Assembly: GCA_022539475.1 (NCBI GenBank)
Contig: VCMS01000401.1
Coordinates: 1-40,359, forward strand
Length of the DNA: 40,359 nt
Direction of reading: 5' to 3'
DNA from: Gracilaria domingensis
Lineage: Eukaryota; Rhodophyta; Florideophyceae; Gracilariales; Gracilariaceae
Position 1 is the first letter of the stretch; each line of letters starts with the position of its first letter. Shown here one piece after another: positions 30,764-40,276 of this stretch. The notes beneath the pieces are model-generated. The model made no database searches and was not told where the DNA came from. It saw only the letters and a program-made list of their open reading frames with translations. The position numbers and the translations under genes were made by a program.

Positions 30764-32488
30764 ATGGAGCCAAGAGAATTGGCGAACCGGCAGATGAGGC
30801 GCTCCCGAAAGCCGCGGAAAGTTCGCAACCCCATGGCGCCGTATCTTCGAAGTGCGAAGAAGATAAAAGAAGGAGGGAAGAAGAGTAGTGAGGAAGCACA
30901 GAATCTGGAGAGGAGTATGAGCTCTAACCCGGAGAAAGCGAAACCCACACAGGCGGACAAAGTGACGGTTCTTATCGCGAGGAATGGAGGGGACAAGGTC
31001 CCAATTGGCACGGCTGATGTGGTGGCCATCGAGTCTGCCGGCGACGGCAAAGACTATCGAAGAGAATTGAATGGTCACACACTGGAAGGGAAGCCGAGAG
31101 AGGAAATAGTCGGTATATGGCGAGCTGATGTATCGAAGCAGCTCCATGCACCGTACCCGTATCTCTTTAATTGTACGGATGAAGACTCCATTCCGAAGAC
31201 CGTTGCGGACTTAAACAAGATGGGTTTCTATGCTTAGAACCTGAACTTTATGACTTCGGGTGAGACCATTCAGAACACCACGCCGCAGGTGCCCGGTAAG
31301 AAATCTGAGCATACCAATGCGGAGTCCAGGACAGAAGGGAAACGAGTGCGTATGGCGGAAACACCGAAGCCCCCGCTTAAACCGAGTAGGAAGGGGTTGC
31401 CACCTCAGGTAGCCCAGGCCAAAACACCAGGAAAACAACAGAAGAACAAAGGGGGCAAGGAAGTACCGCCCCCAGCGCCTGGTCCTGTGCCTAAAACACT
31501 ATCTAAGCAAGACCAGGGTGGTACAAAGGTAGGAACACCACAATATACCACAAATCCAGAGAGTGCAGTCTCTGCATTACGGAAGCAACTAGCGATGAAT
31601 GTGCAGTTTGAGTTATCCAGAAATAGCACTGCTGAAGCGATTGCAATGGCTGGGAGTCGCAGTGGAGCTAGGATGGAAGTTGTGGATGTGGATGAAGTGG
31701 ATGATGATGATGTTGTCTTGGTGAAGGAGAGCTTGGCTGGAAACGTCAATAAACTATTCGATGAAGGTGATGAATTACCTTCGGGTGAAGTGGATATGAG
31801 TCTGGCGTCGCACTTTGGGCCATTATGAGTACGAGTCCGTGAAGGTCGACATCGACCTAATCGAAATCCAGAACGCAACTGTGAGAGGGACAGTTCGGGA
31901 GCATATTGAAGCTCTGAAGGCGGAGATTCGAAGGAAAGGGTTTCTTCAGGCCCTTGAAACGATGAGTGTTGCTTTTTGATCACGGGTAAGTGTGAGAAGG
32001 AGATGGTGGAGGGCAATCGCGTGAAAGTTACGTGTACCCTCATAGATGGAGCTCATCGCCTTGTGGCACTCAAGGAACTATGTGAGGATGATTCAAAGAT
32101 AAGGAAACTGTGTAAAAGACTTACCGTTTTCTTATGGAGGAGAAAGGATGGACAAAGGATGAAAACGAGGGAGCTTCTGAGCCTGGGTAATGCTTTGAAC
32201 GATAGACTGAAGCAGGCCCGACTTATGAACTTCGCGGAAAAGGTTCATTCCATTGTATCCTTTATAACCGCGATGGTTGAAGAGGAGAAGAAAGTGTTGA
32301 CCAACATGACAAGCACCGCTGTAACGGGTGCCTTAAGTGTATGCGGAATCATAGGTCAGTACCATATCAGGCATCTATCGAGGTTTGCGGAGATGAGTTT
32401 GAAGGTGGCTAAGAGTGCTCGATTGCTGAAGCATTTGGAAAGTGTGTGTCGGGAGTATAATGAAATTGGTATTACATCATGTACATGA
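30764..32488 (+). pseudogene. ParB/sulfiredoxin-like domain protein, broken
   Basis: One plus-strand gene read through TAG at 31235-31237 (same frame on both sides), a frame change at about 31826 and a frame change at the T run 31973-31977. The N-terminal third is basic (MRRSRKPRKVR); the middle is Pro/Lys-rich with an acidic DVDEVDDDDVV patch. The last part has the ParB-type fold: VDIDLIEIQNATVRGTVREH, EALKAEIRRKGFLQALE, then LIDGAHRLVALKEL (DGAHR at 32045-32059 is the DGxHR signature) and NALNDRLKQARLMNFAEKVH. ParB-like domains are CTPase/nuclease-like modules in plasmid partition and also occur beside DNA methylases. There is no helix-turn-helix DNA-binding part. The frame ends exactly at the edge of the family A element (32490), so the C-terminus may have been cut by its insertion. 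Confidence 0.65.
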
Positions 32489-32522
32489 TCGTCTGTCTCT
32501 TGCAGATGCTAGTTTTTGGCGA

Positions 32523-32622
32523 GGGTCGTCCAGAAATTGGCAAGGGTCGTCCAGTAAATTTTTTGAAAAAATATCGAGATCAATTATTTCAAAATCTGCA
32601 GATAATTGCTTGGGTCGTCCAG
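32523..32622 (+). repeat. Subterminal GGGTCGTCCAG repeats (right)
   Basis: Three copies at 32523-32533, 32544-32554 and 32612-32622, all in the same orientation, starting 33 bases inside the element. They match the three on the left copy. Likely transposase-binding sites (inference). Confidence 0.65.
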
Positions 32623-32987
32623 AATCGCTGTGCAGTAAATACTGGTGGGTTTTCCACTCGTGCTAGTTCTTTAGTCGAGGGCTACCTGAACTGTATTTCG
32701 CGAAGTCTAGGTTCAGTTTCCATTAAGGTGCACATTACACGATACCTTCTGCGGAATGATACCCTGCAACGCATGGAATACTAGTGCTAGTACAGATGAT
32801 GCCCATTATGAAATCATACCGTTTTATTCGTATCTATTCTTCTATCGACCGCTTTTGCTAACCACTACTTCGCTATATTACATGTACCATTTCCCCATGA
32901 TGGATCGGATGTAGGCCCAATCTGCGGCAGATGCCGCAGAGGGCACCTGCACCAAATTGCGGTAACGGTAGAACACATACGCACTCC

Positions 32988-33067
32988 GAGAGGATGAGGC
33001 GCGAAGCGCCTCATCCTCTCCGTTCGTCATGTAGGGAACCATGCCCAGATGCATGGTTCCCTACTTG
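32988..33067. repeat. Paired hairpins B and A of element leader (right)
   Basis: 32988-33020: perfect 15-bp stem GAGAGGATGAGGCGC / GCGCCTCATCCTCTC. 33028-33067: stem CATGTAGGGAACCATGC / GCATGGTTCCCTACTTG. They lie next to each other, as in the left copy (4585-4669). Confidence 0.7.
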
Positions 33068-33398
33068 AGGAACCTGCACCTGCAACTCGTGAGCTACGTA
33101 CGCATCAAAAGTCATTTACCTGTATACGCAAGCAGAAAGTATCCATAAGTTAGTCAATGATCCGTTAGATACATTTGAAATGCGATGGAACGTACCATTG
33201 ATAAAACAAAACAGAAACGTTGCGCTAGAAAAGTCGAGGGACCTGGTAACTCGCAAACGGAAGAAGAAGCAGGAAAGGGATCGGTTAGATTACCAGCCCA
33301 CCATATCATCGTAAACCGCGAAAGGTGTCGAAGCGAGAACTCACAAGCAACGACACCAAGAATACCCATGCAGCAAACATACCGCAAAATGCGATAAA

Positions 33399-33790
33399 CG
33401 AGAGAGCAGCCTATGTCGCAACCAAGTACCAGAATCGACTATCCCGCAAGCCAGTCAACCAAGATCGCCAATACAAGAAGATCAACGTAAGGCGCGAGAA
33501 GAGAGGCGAGTCTATGAGGCAACCAAGTCAAACCATATCGCCAATGCACCAAAAGTAACGCAAGACGCGATAAGAGAGAGACCATCCTATGGCGCAACCT
33601 AGTCAACCAAGATTGCCAATGATGAACCTATCGCCCGAGCCAGTCAACCAATATCAACCAATATCGCCAATACACCAAAAGCAGCGCAAGACGCGAGAAG
33701 AGAGAAGAGTCTATGGCGGAACCAAGATCGCCAACAAACCAAAAGTTGCGCAAGATGCGAGAAGCTAGAGACGCCTATGGCGCAACAAAG
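33399..33790 (+). repeat. Degenerate tandem repeat array in element leader
   Basis: About five degenerate units, each of the form GCAAGACGCGAGAAGAGAGA...CTATGGCGCAACC..GTCAACCAAGATCGCCAAT.CACCAAAAGTAAC. Spacing is irregular, about 70-100 bases. The left copy keeps only a foldback made from the same sequence (4086-4170). Short ORFs here come from the repeats and are not called. Confidence 0.6.
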
Positions 33791-34196
33791 TGAACCAAGA
33801 TCGGCAATACCGCGTGATAGGTTACACGAGCAGTCAGAGATCGATCTTGAGAGACGAAATGAAACTGGTTGCGTACTTACAGTCGTTGTGGACGTCGGAA
33901 GAAATACAAAGGACGCACGTCAAATAGTGGTTACCTTCAATCACGTCAATGTTAGTAGCAAGACGTAGAACAAGATGGAACATATCGTAAGCAGAACGTA
34001 GTTGAACAAATGGAACGAGTTGGAGGCTGAAAACGGGAACCCGGTAACCCAAAGCTTATTTTCTGCCGTTTACATGTCGAATAGCGCGAAAAAACGTGGT
34101 GAGGATGGGTTAGTTTAGAGCAAAGATACATAGAAGAATATGGAAGAGAACCTACGAAAAGACTGCACGGAATACATCCGTGAGATACGGATGACT

Positions 34197-34267
34197 CCGT
34201 CCTACTTTTTTCCGCCCTCTACTTTAAGGAACCTCCATAAAGTACAGGGAGGAAAAAAGAAGGACGG
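34197..34267. repeat. Inverted repeat near the transposase start (right)
   Basis: CCGTCC...CCCTCTACTTTA pairs with TAAAGTACAGGG...GGACGG. It is the counterpart of 3761-3830; the arms have one mismatch that the left copy lacks. A CGG triplet run follows at about 34337-34352. Confidence 0.6.
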
Positions 34268-34542
34268 AGGGGAGTATAACGCGAGGATGTGGATGGCACG
34301 GATCACGACGGTAAGGGAAGGTCGGACGTCGGAGGCGCGGCGGCGGCGGCGGAGGGAAGAGATTTATTTTTCTGTGCGAGATTGGACAGGTGTACAGCGT
34401 ACAACGTTGCGAAACCACAGGTTTATAACCAGTGGTAGATAATACGAGAAGTACACCCTTGTGTTGAGGTCGACGTGTACCTACGTTCCTTTTTGAACGA
34501 AAGCACGTGATTTGAACTCAAAATATATTCTCCGTTCTCAGC

Positions 34543-37500
34543 ATGACGTCGATCTTGACTGTCGCTCGACCTCCTTCTCCCTTCGGACGCCCTTCCCTTG
34601 CAGTCTTTGTCGTCGTTTCTCGTTCAGTTCTTCTTCCCATGGTCTACTACTGTACACATAAGAAGCGTGGGTGCCCCTTCGTTACTCGCCGAGGAGTCTT
34701 ATCCCTTCAACAGCATGTCAACCATTGCCCGTTTCGTCTGAAAGCAGCGCTGGAAGACGACAATAGCCGGCCCATTCGGAGAAGCAAGCGTCTCAAGCTT
34801 TCCGCACCCGCGCCTGCATCTTCCGAAACGGTCACTGCCCCTTGTCGCCTTCCCGAGCCTCCAGTGTCCGAGGACATCGTCGACCCCACTCCGTGCGCCC
34901 CTCCCATTCCGGACACTTCGCATTGTGTTTCTCCTTCCCCGGCTCCCGCGTCATTAGAGCGAGAACACGGAAGCAGTTCCCGCCCAGTGCCTTCTGAGGA
35001 GGCCCTCGGTGATTTGCATATGGATTATCTCACGGTTTGTCTGGCTTCAGTAGCTTCCAACCTTGGTCATCGTGAGGCGGACGAGCTAATTGGGCTACTT
35101 CGGGACCCGCGATTCTCGCAAAAGCGATTCAACGAGACCATAACAAGTTCCAAGCGCTGTACAGAACTGAAGAAGGCCATTTTCGAACGATACGCCTCAA
35201 AGGACGGTTTCAATCGCAGAACTGTCTCGCCAGAAGGATGTAAGTTCAGCGCCACCCTCTACACGAGAGACCCCGTTCAGACACTTGTGAAACAGCTCCA
35301 GTTGGCTAACAACGAAAACACATTCTTCCACCCTATACCTCAGACCCACTCCACGAAAATATCTCACCCCATGTCCGGCTCTCTCGCAAGAGACGCCACC
35401 TCAAAACTTAAGGAAATGGTCATGGGCTCTTTGGATAGTAGAATAGTGTGGTACTCCCAAGAAATAAGTTACAGTGAATCTTTCGTAGGTCTTCTGCAGG
35501 TATACACCGATAAGTCTTCAACAACTCTAAAGCAAACATCGGTTACCGCCTATCCTCTTCACCTCATATTTCTCAACTTCTCCGACGAGCTTCGCCGTAA
35601 GTGTATCCGTGATGACCTCACAGTAGTGGCATACTTCCCTACCACACTGATCGAGGTTTCCGCATCTGAAGCAGACGCAATGCCATTTGTTTCTAGCAAG
35701 TCTCTACGCGAGTCCAGGATGCAAATCCTTCAAGAATCTCTTCGTCAAGTCCTGGAGCCCATTCTAAATCTCACGCAGAAAGGTTTTCAGTTCATCGGCG
35801 AAGACAAACTAAGTCGAGTGTGCCATCCTCTGCTTGCAAGTTATTGTGCGGATATTCCTGAGGCTAAGGACATTCTGTCTATTCTTCATGGCACCAAAAC
35901 GGAAAGCCCGTGTCATAGATGCAAAGCCCCTCGCTCATCTTTATGGAGTCCTATTCCCACCTCATTCAACGGACGTTCTCAAAAGCACACGAAAAGCATC
36001 CGAAAGACATACACAGCTATCTTGCAACATGCACAAAAAGACGAGGCGGAAAGACGTCCACGTCGTGCGAGGGAGAGGAGATCTCAAGCGGATACTCTGA
36101 TGCGTTCAAATTCCATATCTCTCATTCCTTCGTTCCTCGAAACTTCCGTAAGCCTTGGAATGATCCCGGGATTGTCTCCATACAGTCTGTTCTCATTCGA
36201 ACCATTACACAACTTGCATCTCGGCATCTCAAAGTTGATAAAAACGGCCACAATCGAGAGACTGCAGTCAGACACCCTGTGCACCACATTAGGAACATCT
36301 GCATCGCGTTCATTTCGAACGATACGCACCCAACTCCTCAACCATGCAAACGCAATTCTAGCTGCCATAGAACGCGATTCTCCTGCCAAAGGTTTACATA
36401 TCGATTTCTCCACGCAGGAGAAAGGCAAATCTTTGAATGGTATCTTCACGAAAGACGGTCTCCGTGGAATGCTGGAGGCCAAAAACTACAAAGCACTTGA
36501 CATGGTCTTTCCCTTCATAGGAGCATTCTTTGACATATGCTGTGGAGAACAGGACGTTGCCCCAATCACAACCGTTTTCTCTCAGTATTCGGACTTGCTC
36601 TCGACCTTATTCAGATACAATCGTGACCCTTATTGGACTGAAAGCTCTCTCCTGTGTCTTAGTTCGGAGATTGAAGCCTTCAAGCGTTCCGCAACAAAGA
36701 CTCTGGCGGATTTTCATCCCTCCAGACTGGGAACTCTGAAGTTTCATCTTCTCGATCATCTCGTGGACGATATTCGCCGTCTGGGAAGTATCAAGTATTA
36801 CGACGCAGGCATATACGAACATGCACACCTGCTATTTAAAAGACACTACAAAAAGACGTCCAGAAGAACAGCAACGGCTGTGGAGGAGACTATTCGCTCC
36901 ATTGAGCACGGACATGTTAGAAAGCAATGGAATGGCAATACTCCTTACCAGCGTAATCCAGGTTTACCAGGAACTTCCACACAGCTTCCTCGGTTTGCAA
37001 TGAGAGGGCGTTCTTTCACTTTACGAGCTCTTCAACATTGTGTTTCAAGTATGTCCAGTTCAAAAACATGGACTGCTGTTAGAGAAATGTTCTCAAGTAC
37101 GGACACAAGGTCGATTCTTGATCAAATTGGTCAACAGGCCCTTCCTCCTTTCCTCAGTCTCGTGAAAGAAACACTGGATGAGCACTCTATTACATACTTC
37201 CCAGAAAAGACAAGGATAACTCTGGTGAATTCGGCCGTCGTGAAAGGCGGTTTCGTTCCGACTCTTGAACACTTCGATTCGTCTTCTAAGGCACTTAAGC
37301 TGGGACGACCCAAACACCCCATCATCCAACGTGTCTTCGCTTCTCCAGCATTTGGTCCCAGTAGAAAGCCAAAGTTTTCCACTGTATTGGTAAGCGGAGA
37401 AGATTCAGAGACTTGGGTTGCCCAGGTAGTCGCTCTGATTCGAATATCTCTCCTTGATTCTGCACTTACCGCACCAGAGGTGGCATTCGTCCGGTATTTC

Positions 37501-37818
37501 GAGGTTTTACCCCCCGCAACAAACATCGACCACATATTGAAATGCATATCTTTACGGTGGGCTACAAACGATGAAAAGAACCACACTCTTCCGTTCCCTC
37601 GTCATTCCAAAGCGGAGACTATCGTAGAGTTAACTCCTTGGTACGGGATGGTTCCGGCTTCTGCACTACAGGGAACTGTCCATGTTGTTCGATCAAACTA
37701 CCCTGCTCCACCTTTTTGTCCTCCACTTCAATGGTTCCAACACCGATTCTACATCAATCGATTCTATCATGATTCAGATGAAGGACCAACTGAGCACGTT
37801 GATCTTGTACAGCCTTAA
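34543..37818 (+). CDS. Plavaka/TNP2-like transposase, intact
   Basis: 1091 codons without a break, the only long intact gene here. Cuts and moves the element. A C2HC zinc finger sits at residues 37-62 (C37, C44, H58, C62). A basic Pro/Ser linker (RRSKRLKL) follows. The RNase-H-like core carries DIPEAKDILSILHGTK with CHRC at about 436-460, FEPLHNLHLGISKLIK at about 550-565 and KFHLLDHLVDDIRRLGS to IYEHAHLLFKRHYKKTSRR at about 730-770. In Plavaka/TNP2 families the first Asp and the Glu of the EHAH-type motif are thought catalytic. The C-terminal 300 residues include ETWVAQVVALIRI...APEVAFVRYFEVLP, a beta-rich, possibly BAH-like part. ATG at 34639 (CCCATGG, good context, just before the finger) may be the true start. 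The stop overlaps that of the partner gene. Confidence 0.85.
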   Translation: MTSILTVARPPSPFGRPSLAVFVVVSRSVLLPMVYYCTHKKRGCPFVTRRGVLSLQQHVNHCPFRLKAALEDDNSRPIRRSKRLKLSAPAPASSETVTAPCRLPEPPVSEDIVDPTPCAPPIPDTSHCVSPSPAPASLEREHGSSSRPVPSEEALGDLHMDYLTVCLASVASNLGHREADELIGLLRDPRFSQKRFNETITSSKRCTELKKAIFERYASKDGFNRRTVSPEGCKFSATLYTRDPVQTLVKQLQLANNENTFFHPIPQTHSTKISHPMSGSLARDATSKLKEMVMGSLDSRIVWYSQEISYSESFVGLLQVYTDKSSTTLKQTSVTAYPLHLIFLNFSDELRRKCIRDDLTVVAYFPTTLIEVSASEADAMPFVSSKSLRESRMQILQESLRQVLEPILNLTQKGFQFIGEDKLSRVCHPLLASYCADIPEAKDILSILHGTKTESPCHRCKAPRSSLWSPIPTSFNGRSQKHTKSIRKTYTAILQHAQKDEAERRPRRARERRSQADTLMRSNSISLIPSFLETSVSLGMIPGLSPYSLFSFEPLHNLHLGISKLIKTATIERLQSDTLCTTLGTSASRSFRTIRTQLLNHANAILAAIERDSPAKGLHIDFSTQEKGKSLNGIFTKDGLRGMLEAKNYKALDMVFPFIGAFFDICCGEQDVAPITTVFSQYSDLLSTLFRYNRDPYWTESSLLCLSSEIEAFKRSATKTLADFHPSRLGTLKFHLLDHLVDDIRRLGSIKYYDAGIYEHAHLLFKRHYKKTSRRTATAVEETIRSIEHGHVRKQWNGNTPYQRNPGLPGTSTQLPRFAMRGRSFTLRALQHCVSSMSSSKTWTAVREMFSSTDTRSILDQIGQQALPPFLSLVKETLDEHSITYFPEKTRITLVNSAVVKGGFVPTLEHFDSSSKALKLGRPKHPIIQRVFASPAFGPSRKPKFSTVLVSGEDSETWVAQVVALIRISLLDSALTAPEVAFVRYFEVLPPATNIDHILKCISLRWATNDEKNHTLPFPRHSKAETIVELTPWYGMVPASALQGTVHVVRSNYPAPPFCPPLQWFQHRFYINRFYHDSDEGPTEHVDLVQP
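37815..37818. other. TTAA serving as stop codon on both strands
   Basis: On plus, TAA at 37816-37818 ends the transposase; on minus, TAA at 37817-37815 ends the partner gene. The palindrome TTAA supplies both, so the two coding regions overlap by two bases and leave no room for separate 3' untranslated regions. The transcripts must overlap. Confidence 0.8.
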
Positions 37819-40206
37819 AAATTAAGGGCTCCATCTTCTACATGTTCACCTTGTGGTGCCTTTTCTTGTGATCCTGTGTTAATTCCGAAATCTTTCATGT
37901 CCATTTCCTTGAACTCCATATCCCCTTCCTCGCATTCACCAACGAAGCAATCGCTAATAGACCCCAATCTTCGGCTCACACTGTCAATAAAAAATTGTTC
38001 TTTCACAGTGAGGTAAAGTCTTCCGTTCGACGGCATTCGATATCCAAATGTAGCCTCTCTCATGTCATTACCAAGAACCTTAGTCCAATCTTCCGTTGTC
38101 GTTCCAAAATTATGAAACTCGCTGGAATTGGTCCTCAAGACATGTTGCCTAACATCCCCCAGAACATTCTTTAAACACAGAGGTAGCAGTTCAGCAAACT
38201 TCTTTGTAAACAGTTTCTGTCTCTGGCCACCCCTTGACACATCCGTACTTAGAAGGCTCACAACCGTCAACACCCAAGCGTCCAAACGTGCGAGCAACAG
38301 TATTGTGCCATCTAAAAAGGTGCCCGTATCCTTGTCTTCCACATCATACCCAATAAACTCCTTCAGCACTTGTACCCCGACACGGTTTCGGAAGAACAAG
38401 TCTTGATCTTCCGTCGGCATATCCTCGACATTGTCCGCATTGGAGTACTTTAGACGAAGAAATGGGGCTTTTCTCCACCATGAAGTGTTCGGTACACCAT
38501 TTTCGTCAAGACGCAGTATGTTCTCCTGCGCTTCCTTCAACTGCATTGTGAGTTCGTCAGCATTCTCTTCTACCAGCTTTGTTCTTCTCCAAATCAGATC
38601 GTACCCCAGGAGCAGAAATAGTTTATCCCTCGTATTTCTCTTACGAACGCCCACGACGTCACTCATGGTCTGCCGCATTCTCTGCCTAAGGCACATATCT
38701 GCACAAAGTTCCAGTATACACCTGTCGGTAAGAGATGCTTTTCTAATACCTTCCCAGCTCAACTCCTTCAACTCGCTTTCAACCATTTTCTTCAGCAAAG
38801 CATCTGGCCCCCCTCTACCGACGGTGTGAACATGCCAAAACTGCCCAAGAGCTCCACGGGGTTTTTAGGAACCATGTATGAACCACCTTCCTCCGGCTCA
38901 ATAAGCCCTTCCCCACTCTCAGTTGCGTCTTCCACCTTCTCGGCACGGTTACCCCAATTTCGGGTGAGCGACTCACCTTCGAGCCATAGCTCACTTGTTT
39001 CTCTCCTTGCCCACGTCAGCATGTTGTGATACACTGCTCGAGCAACCCCTCGAAACTCGTCGCACACCTCAATTTTATGCTTCTTTCGACCTGTCTGCCC
39101 AGGTTCACCAGCACGTGTACTCCTATCTCCCTCCTGTTTCAGTGCCCCTCTTAGCCCTTCAATGACTAGATCCTTCTCTTCAAGCCTCTTTTTCAAAGCC
39201 GTACTCTGCTCTTGGGCGACCTTCACTAGAATTCCCCGAACCATCAAGTCCTCTTGTAGCGTCTTAACCTTTTCTTTCAAGCAATTCAGTTCATTTAAAA
39301 GATCAGGTCTGTTCATAGAGCTTGAATTCACACCAGTTTGGATATCTTCCGTTATTTCCCTAGCTTCTTTGGCGACAGGCCCCGGTAATGCCGCAGGATT
39401 CGGTGTTATTTCGTTATCAAACTATCCTCATGTGCCATAGCCTTAGCCACGAGAGGCTGCAGGCGTTCTGTGTCCACCCTTGGCACGGCTCCGAGATCCA
39501 ACTCCCGTGTATGTCCTCCTCCATGGCATGGTATATCAGATGAATTGGGCTTCGTACGAGCTGCAACGGCCCCGTTCTGGAAAGAGGGGAAGGTCGAAAG
39601 TAACTCGTCTATCAGTTGTCTCTCGATTTCTTATTGTGTTTCTCCCTTGTCCGGACCCATTGCGAGGCATGATACGATTCATAGCGGCCCCAGTTCTAGA
39701 AGAGAGGGATGGACGTGACGATCTTAATATACTAGGACTCTCACGACTTCTCGTCATTGTCCCTTGTTGTCCAGATCCACTGGGCGGCGTAACCCGCGCC
39801 CCAGTAGCTCCGGTCTTCGATATCGGCCGGGGACATGAAGGTTTTGGTGTCATACGAACTCTTCGGTCTCAGTTGTCATGCCCTCCTGTCCTGACCCGCT
39901 GGGCCGAGTTACCTCATCTTCTTGAGGAGCAGAGACAGATGCACGATTTGCATTATCGGCAGTTGACGGCACGACATCGTTCGCTGATCCACGAATTCTT
40001 GACGCAATCCCGGAAGACGCTCCGCTGCGAGATGGGCGAGAGAGTCCTGTAGAAGGACGCCCACTGACTCTCTCCTTCGTCGAGGACGACTTCCGTTTAG
40101 GAAGTGCGGTGCTTGTAGCCTGATTCGTATCATCCGATGCTCTTCTCTTCTTCTGTCCACTCTTGTTCCGCTGCGTACTATTTCGCTTTCTCGGCGTTAT
40201 ACCCAT
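37815..40206 (-). pseudogene. Convergent transposon partner protein (NWGNR family), family A, frameshifted
   Basis: The start at 40206 (MGITPRKRN) resembles the family B start (MTRISTRRR). The N-terminus is basic and disordered. Next come three 40-residue repeats (TRPSGSGQEG, TPPSGSGQQG, MPRNGSGQGR). A leucine-rich coiled coil (LLNELNCLKEKVKTLQEDLM) precedes the conserved block from RKKHKIEVCDEF to TRNWGNR. Last is a folded helical domain of about 330 residues (38798-37815) without a known signature. Frame changes occur near 39852 (ATGA overlap), 39540, 39420 and at the C run 38808-38813, so as sequenced it would not be made whole. The reading is smooth across each change, which suggests recent indels, assembly errors or short introns. 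Function is unknown; a transposition co-factor is the best guess. Confidence 0.65.
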
Positions 40207-40242
40207 GCTGTGGAGATAAACAGGGTAATGAAACGAAATTGT

Positions 40243-40276
40243 TGGGGAGGGGGGGAGGGGGTGGGGGGGGGGGTGC
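40243..40276 (+). promoter_or_regulatory. G-rich tract upstream of the partner gene
   Basis: Runs of G broken only by single A or T (GGGGAGGGGGGGAGGGGGTG and on) lie 37-70 bases upstream of the partner-gene ATG at 40206. On the partner's own strand this is a poly-C tract. It may be a G-quadruplex or a promoter element; an ORF that reads through it (to 40278) is an artefact of open C-rich sequence. Confidence 0.4.

Noticed and set aside
30764..32488. Prokaryotic plasmid partition locus (ParA/ParB)
   Set aside because: No ParA-like ATPase nearby and the surroundings are eukaryotic mobile elements.
32490..32506. TCTCTTGCAG read as a splice acceptor for a downstream exon
   Set aside because: It is at the transposon edge in both copies and not followed by a supported exon.
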